From the NCBI GenBank assembly GCA_036172665.1, contig CM069877.1, positions 25,879,001-25,943,000 of the forward strand: a stretch of 64,000 bases of DNA, written 5' to 3'. This stretch comes from Prosopocoilus inquinatus (lineage: Eukaryota; Arthropoda; Insecta; Coleoptera; Lucanidae). The notes below the pieces were generated by a model. It was not told the origin of the DNA. It searched no databases and saw only the letters and a list, made by a program, of their open reading frames with translations. Positions 11,892 through 21,000 of this stretch are shown in pieces (the stretch's first letter is position 1; each line of letters begins with the position of its first letter). Position numbers and translations under genes: made by a program.

Positions 11892-12238
11892 TGAACAGAT
11901 AAAATAGCGACATCTTACTATCGCGTTTTGACCTGACATTGCAGTAGGATAGACAAATTGAAGCGGGATTTGCTCCTAATAAGTCCCCCATGCAAGGCGA
12001 CCATGCTTGCTGTCAAAGCATAATGAAAGTTTTTATAAAAATTTTGTGCAAATCGTTTCTGATTGCAGTGAAAACATCGAGCAGCCTCTGGACAGCTGTT
12101 TCAGCCCTGCTTGGGGCTTCTTCAGCAGAGGCGTAGCTCGACATTCCCACTACTGCGATGTAAGCAGGGCTGAAACAGCTGTCCAGAGGCTGCTCGAGGT
12201 TTTCACTGCAATCAAAAACGATTTGCACAAAAATTTTT
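11892..12238 (-). mobile_element. ribozyme repeat family Y, copy 1 (retrozyme-like)
   Basis: The segment is flanked by the direct repeat AGTATCTTTATT (11880-11891 and 12239-12250), a 12-bp duplication of foldback arm sequence. The uninterrupted arm at 1485-1500 shows the single-copy state. Internally, about 12030-12105 is repeated inverted at 12151-12232, giving a long hairpin. It carries a complete hammerhead core on the minus strand (12084-12132). Related copies lie at about 19485-19870 and 53115-53385. The two overlapping ORFs at 12007-12258 (+) and 12013-12306 (-) are products of the palindrome. Confidence 0.7.
12084..12132 (-). ncRNA. type-I hammerhead ribozyme, copy 1
   Basis: Read on the minus strand. 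Stem I is GCCUCUG (12132-12126) with CAGAGGC (12090-12084), seven perfect pairs. The core CUGAAGA is at 12125-12119. Stem II is AGCCC (12118-12114) with GGGCU (12107-12103). Then comes GAAA (12102-12099), and a loopless stem III ACAG/CUGU ends at GUC with predicted cleavage after the C at 12091. All core nucleotides fit the hammerhead consensus; position 7 is A, which is tolerated. A loopless stem III is known from Penelope-like elements and retrozymes, where activity is thought to need a dimer. Confidence 0.72.
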
Positions 12239-12640
12239 CTAGTATCTTTATTATTTGAAAAAATAATTATATGAAACTTTACATTTTTGAAAAGTTCATT
12301 AAACAAGCAATTTCTTCATGTCATAGCCAACTGCGGTTTCCATTTAAAATTAGAAATTTACAGTCTGTTTCGCAGAATTTGTGCAATTTCTACAAAAGAT
12401 AATACTGTCAGTAAAATCAGTGTTAATTTCTGAAGAAAATAGTTTTTAAATTTTCAAAATATCTTGTCAAACAACTGAGATATTGTGAAAAATAAGTTTT
12501 CGGAAAAATTCGTTTTCGGCCGATACTTCCCGAACGAATCGAAAATCGAAAAATAGCATTGGGTCGCGAAAACGGTTTTCTTCTATTCCTATAAATAACT
12601 GAGAAACCCTGTAAAACCATCAAAAATGGACCACACTGTA

Positions 12641-13627
12641 CATTAATTTTCAGAATTTTTGTACATTTCCTTCCCCGAAAACTTAATAGATTAGGTTAGG
12701 ATAAGTTTTCTTCTACTAGAGACTTGACGTTTAAAACCTGTGGACTGGTCTCTGGTACCATGAAAGTAATAAGTCAAAGACTTTACTTTTTTATTATTTA
12801 TTCGTTATTATTAAGAAAAGAGTTTTTAATTTTGATTTCCTCATGATGTGCATATGGCCATCAAATATCAATATGAACATTGCGTTAAATACTTTCATCC
12901 TGACACACAGTCATCGCATGAAAACCATTTAGTTACAGAGAAAACAATTTTCGTTATACACAAATTATGAATGTGTGGTTAGGGCATACCTTTCCGAAAA
13001 AGAGAAAGGCACATTTTTATAGGTAAACTTAATTAATAATTACGATAAGTTGTAAAAGTAATTTAAAGTAAATGCAGATGAAGATGTATGAAAAATTTGC
13101 TAAATAAATAAATTTCACAAAATGTTTTCTCATAAATGAAAAAAAAAACATTCTGTAGATACCTACTTGTTTTACTTTCTTTGCAGTGATTTGGGGTTCA
13201 TTACTGTCTCTGTTAGATTACATTGTTTCAGATTTAGATAGTGTACCTGCAAACTCAAAACTTCCCAACATGATCGCCTCCTGAAAATATACAAACCAGT
13301 TAACTCGTAACATTAATTCACTTTCCTATATCATTTCCAAATGGCTGCTTAATAAGTTCAGCTATCTAAAATTTCCGCGAAACTTTTCAGTTACTAACAT
13401 TTCCAACCTAAATTAGGAAGAGATAAATTAGACCCTGAAGATAAATTGATATCGTTCGATGTAGTTTGAATCCCTACGGATCTTTCCATAGATACCACCT
13501 AGAAATGAAATACAACTCGATCTCAAAAGAGAAAAAAAAATTAGAATATCTTAAATTTCCAAAATTTGCATTTAATAATGACATAACCTGACGTTTAATA
13601 GTTAGTATCGCGTTATTAGATCAAACC
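12641..13627. other. no gene seen
   Basis: AT-rich interval between foldback A and the hairpin MITE. Only short unconvincing open frames on either strand. Confidence 0.4.
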
Positions 13628-13868
13628 TTTTAATAACTGCACTTCGTCGCCGTTTTTGCAGCAGTACGTGAAACGATTTAAGGTTGTCGCACACTTAAAC
13701 GACATGTTTCGGCACGTTGCACGTATACAGTATTTGGACAGGATGCATTGTATACTGACTGGATTATACAGTATCCGGATAGGATGCAATTACTGTAAGT
13801 GTGCGACAACCTTAAATCGTTTCAGGTACTGCTGCAAAGACGGCGATGACGAAGTGCAGTTATTAAAA
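13628..13868. mobile_element. hairpin MITE
   Basis: Perfect outer inverted repeat TTTTAATAACTGCACTTCGTC at the left, mirrored at the right end; pairing extends about 70 bases inward (CAGCAGTACSTGAAACGATTT, then AAGGTTGTCGCACACTTA). The centre contains two imperfect copies of a segment starting ATACAGTAT (near 13726 and 13768). It looks like a non-autonomous inverted-repeat element. Confidence 0.65.
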
Positions 13869-14590
13869 GAAAAGGTTTGGGTCAGGGTTAAACACATTCC
13901 GTGTGAAATTGTGCAACGGTACGGAGTGAATCCGTTGACGGACGGCGCTGTGACTACGCGACGGTTAAGTGTGCTACAACCTTTCCTGCGTGCAAGAAAA
14001 GAAAACTCTGTAAAATCGCTGTAATGTATAGACAAGCGAGTTGATAAAATCGATCCTATTCTCGACCCCATTCACGATATTATTATGCCACGAAGGCGGA
14101 AGATCGCATTATTTTTTCCTCGGCCTTCTCTTCCAGAGTTATTCTCAGATTCCTTAGATATGTAAATTGCCTTTCCTGTTCCAAAGGAAATGTGACTCAC
14201 GTCTCATTTCTGCGCGACACACTTCTGGATTAAGTTTGTAAGTGGATGAAATGATAAATTGCTAGATTACTCGGAGGACGAGGATGTGCGTGCCGACGTT
14301 CAATTATGTTTCCTTTTGTAATAACAAACAATGATTTATGAAAGTCTAGCTAACCACCTTTTTTTTATTTTTGGCTTCTTGTGTTAAAAAAATAACGAAG
14401 CTTCTGCATTAATCGTTATAAAAAGATTTATTGTATTTTAGTAATCGCACATACTGGTGATTCTTAAATTGTTGCAGAATATGAATCGATGCCATAGATT
14501 TTCGGAAAAATAATACATTTTAAATTTAAATTTTAAATCCATACATAGAAATGTGATTTTTGTTATTTCATGATGTCATTATGAGCAGAC
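13869..14590. other. no gene seen
   Basis: Open frames at 13656-14024 (+) and 13790-14071 (-) overlap the hairpin MITE and are not credible genes. Nothing else is recognisable. Confidence 0.35.
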
Positions 14591-14722
14591 CTCGGCGAAA
14601 CGTAGGTTGAAGGTATCGTTAATATACGAGGAGCTGTTAATATGTTGAAGCGCTCATAGTCGCAATAAGTACGAATCTTTAATGTGCCTCTGCTGGAAAA
14701 GCAAAACTATAAACCACTCTAA
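14591..14722 (+). repeat. dispersed repeat W, left part
   Basis: The sequence around AATATACGAGGAGCTGTTAA also occurs, diverged, at 42650-42680. The match stops at the CAGCC terminus of the transposon at 14723 and resumes at 18488. Confidence 0.55.
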
Positions 14723-15067
14723 CAGCCTTATTCAGGTGGCCACACGATAACGCTATCAATTTAGCGTTTTAACGATATAGATAAATGTCTGTCCAAAATG
14801 AAACTCATTTTTCGTATTCACGTGTTCATATTGATATTGGTAAATTAACAAGAATCAGAACGATCGGTTTGTGCTGTGTGCATGGTACTGCAAGATCAAA
14901 TTATAACTGTAGTCTGTTCAAAATATAACCTTTTGGAAGTGTTTGAGTATTTTCACTGGTTCTTACATTTCACTATAAACATTTTCACATGTGACTTTTA
15001 TAATTATTGGTTGTTAATTACGAAGTGTTCAATTCCGTCATAAATATTTTTTCTTCAAGTTATAGAA

Positions 15068-15249
15068 ATGGAAAAAAGACGGTCAGGTCATACATGTATT
15101 AAACAATATAACCTGTACGTAGATTTTCTTGCAAAAAATAACATTTTCCGGAGTGGAAAATTAAACTCTGGAAGTTCAGAGCTTTTCGACAAGTGGTGGA
15201 AAGATCCTTGTGGAGAAGGCTGTGTGAAAGACGATAATAAATGGAAAAG
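15068..15249 (+). pseudogene. Myb/SANT-like DNA-binding protein, first exon
   Basis: ATG at 15068; open to a donor GTGAAA at 15250. The peptide has the spacing of insect Myb/SANT-like (zeste-type) domains: an aromatic and helical start (QYNLYVDFLAKNN), then a G-K stretch, WW near residue 44 and a final KWKR. Such proteins accompany transposases in Harbinger-type elements or occur as host regulators. No following exon was identified, probably because foldback B inserted downstream. The family call rests on pattern recognition of a short peptide. Confidence 0.45.
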
Positions 15250-15512
15250 GTGAAAAACTAACTCGTTTATAAATATTATAACTGAAGTTGACTCTTCTCT
15301 GATGGAAAATTGTATGTAAATTGCACTTAAAATTTGCTTATTTCCTTTTTTTCACTCCTGATAAAGCTACCAATTGATAGTGAAATGTAAAATAAGTTGA
15401 GAAGTACAGGGTGGGCCAATAGTGCATGTTCGGTAGATATTAATGCAGATTTAAAAAATCTGTTCTCGCTATTACTTACCTATGGTGCATTACATAAAAT
15501 TAGTTAAAATTA

Positions 15513-16980
15513 TACAGGCTGTTCCGTGTGGCTCTTCCAGACCAAAGTTGTGTTTTTTTTAAATGGAACGTACTGTATATTATGGTTCATTTCGATCAGT
15601 CTTTAGGAGTATATAAATTTATTATAAGGATCTTATGTACCTAAACCTAATGGTTTTTCAGATATTGACATTTAAATTTAAAAAAAATGGTATTATTTGA
15701 TATTTTACACAATAGATATTTACTAAAATTCCGCATTTAAATTTTACAGTAACGTTACATAACCTCTCTAGAACAAAACAATTTCCATCTCGAACATATT
15801 CCGATTATTTTATACAGGGTGACTCATAACTCCGATGTTTATTTTACTTGGTTAGTTTAAATGGAACATCCTATACTTTATTATTGAATTTAACAGGTCT
15901 TTGATTAAGCTTTTCAGTAATATAGGGTTGAGTATGTGTTACAGAACAAACCTGCACATAGTAAGATGTCAAATTTGTAAATTCCTAAAACAACATTTAT
16001 TCCAACTTCCTAGAGGAATATTTTGTCTACAATATCGTTGATTTTATTTAGAAAATCTGTATTGAATCTATTTATACCTTCTAATCTAACAATTTTTATT
16101 CATTTGATTTATAACATCACTGACGATATGCATACTTAATTTTTTTTACCAACACTGCCTGATTATTTTAAGTATTTTATATTTAAAACAATACTAATGA
16201 AAATAGCTGTAAAATAATAATAATAATAATAATAATGGAATTTTTATCTGTCGGTTATTGTTCGGTGGAATTTGTTTGAACTGGTGTTTCTGTTTCCCTG
16301 GTTTGTAAGGCGAAGGAAGTAAACATGTAGTAAGTCGTCCGTAGTCACAATTAATGATCATCAAGTAAGGAGCCAGGGTGGTATTAAATAAAAGTATGCA
16401 TACGTTTTTTTCATGTTACAGATCAAATAAATGTAAATTTTTAACAGACTAAAAAGTAAATCTCAATACAGATTTTTTAATTAAAATCAATAAAATTATA
16501 GACAAAATATTCCACTAGAAAGTGAAATAAATGCTGTTTTATGAATTTACGAATTTGATGTCTTACCGTGTGTAAGTTTGTTGTGTAACACATACTGAAC
16601 TATTTTTTTTACCGAAAAGCATAAATATGAACCCTGTTCCGTTGTTCCAATGCATAGAAACGCAACAAAACAAACATCGGAGTTATGAATCACCCTGTAT
16701 AAAATAATAGGAATATGTTCGAGATGGAAATTGTTTTGTATTCTAGAAAGTTTATGTAACGTTACTGTAAAATTTAAATGTCGAATTTTAATAAACATCT
16801 AATTTGTAAAAGATCAAATAATACCATTTTTTTACATTTAAATGTCAATATCTCAAAAAACCATTAGGTTTAGGTACATAATATCCTTATAATAAATTTA
16901 TCTACTCTTAAAGACTAATCGAAATAAACCATAATATACAGTACGTTCCATTTAAAAAAACTTTGGTCTGGCAGAGTCAT
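15513..16980. mobile_element. foldback element B (long inverted-repeat element)
   Basis: The left end TACAGGCTGTTCC at 15513 follows a TA. The left arm (about 15513-16130) recurs inverted at about 16440-16980, so the element is essentially one palindrome around a 300-bp centre with an AAT microsatellite. The arms carry repeated modules such as TTTAAATGGAAC (15561, 15853) and CAGGGTGACTCATAACTCCG (15816). The terminal 20-odd bases of the right arm are lost where the mariner begins. The ORF at 16547-16798 is arm sequence. Confidence 0.75.
16206..16234. repeat. AAT microsatellite
   Basis: About nine AAT/TAA units at the centre of foldback B. Confidence 0.9.
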
Positions 16981-18210
16981 AAAATTTGGTAAACGGTATC
17001 ATTGTTTTTCGAAGTATTCGCCTCTGACATCAATACACTTTTGCATACGCTCGAACCAATTTCTAAAGCACGTTTTCCACTCTAAAGATGGTACCTCAGA
17101 AACCAGTGTCCGGAATGTTTCAACCGCTGCTTCAGCCGACGAAAATCGCTCACCACGCATTTTATTTTTGATATTTGGGAACAAAAAGAAATCATTAGGT
17201 GATAAATCAGGTGAATATGGACAACGAGTCATTAATTCAACGTTTTTGTTGAACAAAAAATCAACTGTTTGACGGGCTGAGTGAGAGCTGGCGTTGTCAT
17301 GATGGAGAATAATTCGTGTATTTCGATTGTTTCTTCTTATTTGATCGATGACTTCCGGCAAACAAATAGTAGTATACCAATCAGCATACACGGTTTTTCG
17401 ATCCTCTAAAGCCACGGTTGCTACATGTCCAGTTAAACCAAAAAAACAAGCAAGCATTTGCTTCGGAGCACTGGGTGAACGGACAACTTTTGTTGGTTTT
17501 GGTTCATTTTGAAATACCCAAACGGTAGATTGTTGTTTACTTTCTGGCTCGTACGAATAGATCCACGTTTCGTCACCAGTAACGATGTTATAAAATAAAT
17601 TTGAACGACATCCATTGAATTTCTTGAGCATTTCTTCGCATCATTTGACACGACCCTACTCTTGCGCTTCTGTTAAATTGTGTGGAATCCAACGACTGCA
17701 AAGCTTTCGTACGTTCAAATGATCATGCAAAATCTGGTGTATTGCTTTCATGTGAATGTGTAAGGATGCTTGAATCTCCCGGTATGTCACATGTCGATCT
17801 CGCTCAAGCATTTCACACACAGCATCTACATTAGTAGCAATAGATGTTGATGGACGACCTTCACGAAATTCGTCACTGAGAGAGGTACGTCCACGCTGGA
17901 ATTCGGCAAACCAATTATAAACACTTCTCTTTGATGGTGCTTCATCTCCAAAAGCCAAATGAAGCCGATCGAGGCATTGTTTCGGCGGTAAACCACATTT
18001 GAAATCGAAAAAAATCATGGCACGAAAATTTTCACGCGAGATTTCCATGTTTACACAAAATTACTTTTTCTCAAATGCTGTACAAACAAAACTAGTTCAC
18101 TTGGATAGGAACTGTCAATAGAATTATAGACGAAAAACGTCAAATTTTTCAAATATGACAATTGATAAACGCTAACAATTCTAGACCTACTAGATTCCAG
18201 AAAATTTTCC
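16981..18210 (-). mobile_element. mariner transposon, decayed
   Basis: Holds a nearly full-length DD34D transposase on the minus strand and starts where the right arm of foldback B stops (near a TA at 16979-16980). The far edge is approximate: an AAAATTTT-containing segment near 18195-18205 may be the partner of the AAATTTGG start. It is younger than foldback B, which it truncates. Confidence 0.75.
16999..18048 (-). pseudogene. mariner transposase, two nonsense codons
   Basis: Cut-and-paste transposase. The ATG is at 18048-18046 and the frame runs to 16999, about 350 codons, the usual mariner length. The N-terminal part has two helix-turn-helix regions (KRSVYNWFAEFQRGRTSL). The catalytic part has GDETW, HHDNASSH and SPDLSPNDFF, with 34 residues between the second and third aspartates, which defines mariner DD34D. 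The frame is otherwise intact but has an in-frame TAG at 17658-17656 and a TGA at 17643-17641, between the LTEAQE motif and the MLKKF segment. The copy is therefore inactive, with no frameshift. Confidence 0.93.
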
Positions 18211-18471
18211 AGCTGCCCACGTGTGTACCGTATATTTACTTTACCTCTTCCTCTAGTGCCATTTCACATGAAAATAATATGTTTAAGGTCCATATTGATT
18301 CTTTTTACGGATATAACGCCAAGTTTTTGTAAGTGTTATGTATCAAGCAATTTTATCAAGAATTGACAAAATTATCAATGAGGATAAGTCGACGTTAATA
18401 GTAAATTGAGAATAATTGATAAAATTATGAATTATTGTTTAGTTGTCAATCTTGTTAAGGTATTAAGCGTC
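18211..18471. other. 3' remainder of the CAGCC transposon
   Basis: AT-rich sequence between the mariner and the right terminal repeat. No gene. Confidence 0.4.
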
Positions 18472-18487
18472 ACCTGAATAAGGCTGG

Positions 18488-18640
18488 AATTCCGTGACAT
18501 GCAATAACAGTTCTGGTCGACTGAATTAAAAACTTCTTTGTATAACTGAAAGCATGTCAAATACACGAGTTCATTTTACAATGACGGCGGTATAACTGGT
18601 ATGAATTAAATTAAAGTATTATACGTTTTTGAATTTGTTG
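18488..18640 (+). repeat. dispersed repeat W, right part
   Basis: Contains CAGTTCTGGTCGACTG and the TGACGGCGG-TATAA block that recur together at 42793-42890. Confidence 0.55.
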
Positions 18641-19484
18641 CTCCAGTCATACACTCGCCGGAGCGACTTTTCAAATTCTAGCTTCATTCTACGATGAATG
18701 TCAATAGGTTTCACTCATTCACTGTACAAGCAACAAATAACAGAACGCTGCGCCGGTTCTCCCTAGCTCTGGTAGAAATGCCATTTTTAAACTGTCACTA
18801 TATCAACATTTTCAATAGTTCCAACGGTGTGCCATTATCAAGGAAGGCATTTTACATTTCAAAATTAACTTTTCTGCTCATTTTTAAGTCAAGGTTCCGT
18901 TCGATGCACTTTTAAGGTTTTTACTTGACTGTCTCGTATAAACAAAAATGATATCATATTTGACAGATGGGTAATGCAAAACATAGCGTCTGAGAATTAT
19001 TTTACTCTAGCACAAAAATTTGCAAGTTCTAATTGCATAGACGAAAATTTTTATAAAATTGTTAATTTTATATACAGCTAGAGAGACGGTTAAATGAGGG
19101 AAGATTTATAGTTTTAGGGGGTCAGTTTAATGCAGCTTTTGTTTCAGCTTTTACTGAAAGATCATGGCTGCCTAGAGATATTTCGATTTTTTTTACAATT
19201 TCGTTAAATGCGTATAGCTAGGTTATTCTTGATTTTAAAGAAAAATTGTAAAGAAAAAAGTTGGACTGGATTATGTTTTTAATTAAATAGTCGAACTAAA
19301 TATTCCATGTAAATTCCTATTTTCGAGTTAAGACATAAACTTCGTTTTTTTTTATGGAAACCGTAGTAGGCCATGGTTGAAGAAGAATGGCACTTTTTTT
19401 ACCTTTCCAATTCGGCAGATTCGGCAGTTTTTCACTTTCGAAATTGTTAATACGGCCATGGAAACAAATCTTTATTTGTATAGG
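18641..19484. other. no gene seen
   Basis: AT-rich. The ORF at 18694-18915 (+) has no recognisable domain. Confidence 0.35.
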
Positions 19485-19870
19485 TAGAACAGCGACATCC
19501 TACTATCGCTTTTTGCATTACATTATAAGTCACCCTATACCAGGCGGCCATGCTTGCTGTTAAAGCATAATGAAGGTTTTAAAAAAAATTGTTGCAAATC
19601 GTTTTTGATTGCATTGAAAACCTTGAGTAGCCTCTGTACAGGGTGGCCCAACGATGCGTATTTCTTCTGTGAGGCTTATGGGAAACAATTAGGAAAGAAA
19701 TCTATAAAGAATTTTATACTAGACAATACGCGACATATAAAATTCTTTATCGATTTTTTCCTATTTTTTTTTCCTATAGGCCTCACAGAAGAAATACGCA
19801 TCGTTGGGCCACCTTGTACAGCTGTTTCAGCCTTATTTGGGGCTTCTTCAGCTGAAACGTAGTGGATCAG
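19485..19870 (-). mobile_element. ribozyme repeat family Y, copy 2, interrupted
   Basis: Shares the AGCGACATCCTACTATCGC block, GGCGGCCATGCTTGCTGT and the CAGCTGTTTCAGCC...GGGGCTTCTTCAGC ribozyme region (minus strand) with copies 1 and 3. A 178-bp MITE has inserted beside the hammerhead cleavage site, so this ribozyme is broken. Confidence 0.65.
19639..19816. mobile_element. TA-flanked hairpin MITE (Tc1/mariner type)
   Basis: Begins CAGGGTGGCCCAACGATGCG and ends with its complement (one mismatch in the last bases). TA duplications are at 19637-19638 and 19817-19818. The whole 178 bp folds on itself with GTGAGGC...GCCTCAC internal pairing. No coding capacity. It interrupts repeat Y, so it is the younger insertion. 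Confidence 0.85.
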
Positions 19871-20007
19871 CGTATAAATAATAACATCAATATAGGAGCA
19901 ACTGCAGTTAGGAGAGATCTAATTGAAAACAATTTTGGATGAATAATATAATTTATTAATAAAAAATTACATTTCAAATGTATTTAATATAAGTTGTTTT
20001 TTATATT

Positions 20008-21000
20008 CTACTTCTTGTTTTTGGCTTGTTTTTTTCGTTTAATTCCTATTTCTTTCAGTTCAAACAATTCTTTCTCGTGCTTTATTTGCAGAGTAATTGC
20101 TTCAAACTTTTCCTTTTTAATTTATTCTTCTACATTTAAAATACTTCTTTTCTTTTCTGCAAATTCTTCATCCATGTCATCTTTGAAATTTTTTCGCTTA
20201 GTGTATTTAGAAGAATGTTGGTCGTTACTTGAAGTACCCTCCATTTCATTTTCTGATATTAAAATTGCATCTGTGACATTCTCTGAAAATAACATTACAT
20301 TTTTTTAAAATTACGTATTCTCACCATTATTGTTTAAATGAGAAGTTTCATCATTACTGAAAACAGGTATGTTTTCAGTATTTGTAGATTTTGTAAATTT
20401 TGATGAAATTAACTTTATTATGACAACTTTGTAACAAAATTGATATCAAATGATTGAGTTACATAAAAAATTTAAGCCAAGATTAAATTTACTCCTAGTG
20501 TCCTAAGGAATAGACTGAGGATGACGTGCAGCATATCGTGTGTCACATTCTAAGTTTAAAGCTTAAATTTAATCCTGGCTTAAATGTTTTAGGTAACTCA
20601 TCCGTAATATATCAAACGGGTCTTACGTCGTTTTTTTTTATTAGAGTTTAAGCTTGGCTTTACAATTATAAAGACAGCTGTTTCTACAGGAATAAAACGA
20701 AGCTTAAATTCTGACTGGAAAATTGACAACTACATACCTGCAGAAATAAAAATGAACTATTAACATATCCAGAGTTGCAGCCTTTTCTTGAAAGATTTAC
20801 ACTGTGGCTGTAAATTAGTTCCCCTTTCGCCATTAAAGTTACTACTTGAGCAGTATGAATTTTGGTTAAAATTGGGGTTTTGTTGATTAAAATCCAACAT
20901 ACCTTATCGTTGTATAAATTATGCAGTTCTTATCCCTGTTTGAGCTTGGTTATTAAATATTTCTGTTATATTCTCCCAGGCTTTCATCTTTTTACTTACG
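20008..21000 (-). pseudogene. Myb/SANT-like protein, decayed, several exons
   Basis: Minus-strand fragments. Near 20985-20910 a helix KKMKAWENITEIFNNQ precedes a donor GTATGT. Near 20845-20770 a third-helix-like segment has GTNLQPQCKSFKKRLQLW. Near 20430-20330 an acidic/serine segment ends at donor GTGAGA. The last exon, after acceptor TTTTCAG near 20285, has a KRKNF nuclear-signal-like stretch and a charged coiled coil ending KRKKQAKNKK with TAG at 20010-20008. This order fits insect Myb/SANT-like proteins, often transposon-associated. In-frame stops and a MITE (20451-20603) break it. Confidence 0.45.
20451..20603. mobile_element. hairpin MITE
   Basis: TGAGTTACNTAAAA and TTTAAGCCARGATTAAATTTA at the left are mirrored at the right end (TAAATTTAATCCTGGCTTAAA). 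It sits inside the Myb/SANT-like relic. Confidence 0.6.

Larger units (their letters stand above)
1052..12640. mobile_element. foldback element A, split by a Gypsy insertion
   Basis: The left arm (about 1052-1575) reappears as its reverse complement at about 11790-12640. Both outer ends read TACAG-GTGG followed by a shared CCATTTTTGATGG block, like the TACAGGG ends of the other foldbacks here. The middle is interrupted by the Gypsy element at 1751-11502, and the right arm by the ribozyme repeat at 11892-12238. Without these insertions the element would be roughly 1.5 kb. The short plus-strand ORFs at 1009-1209 and 1394-1579 and the minus-strand ORF at 12423-12623 are shadows of the arms. Confidence 0.65.
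14723..18487. mobile_element. DNA transposon with CAGCCTTATTCAGGTG terminal repeats
   Basis: A perfect 16-bp inverted repeat: CAGCCTTATTCAGGTG at 14723-14738 and its complement at 18472-18487. Flanking triplets are TAA (left) and GAA (right), close to the TWA duplication of PIF/Harbinger elements. It carries a Myb/SANT-like exon (15068-15249), the kind of second protein Harbinger elements encode. Two later insertions, foldback B and a mariner, occupy most of its 3.8 kb. The original element would be about 1 kb as it stands, so it has lost its transposase. Repeat W at 42630-42915 gives the unoccupied arrangement. Confidence 0.6.

Noticed and set aside
12007..12306. Two overlapping ORFs on opposite strands with similar peptides
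   Set aside because: They arise because the underlying repeat is a palindrome; the same peptides recur at 53102-53347.
16206..16234. AAT run as a possible CRISPR-like or structured array
   Set aside because: A simple microsatellite with no spacers.
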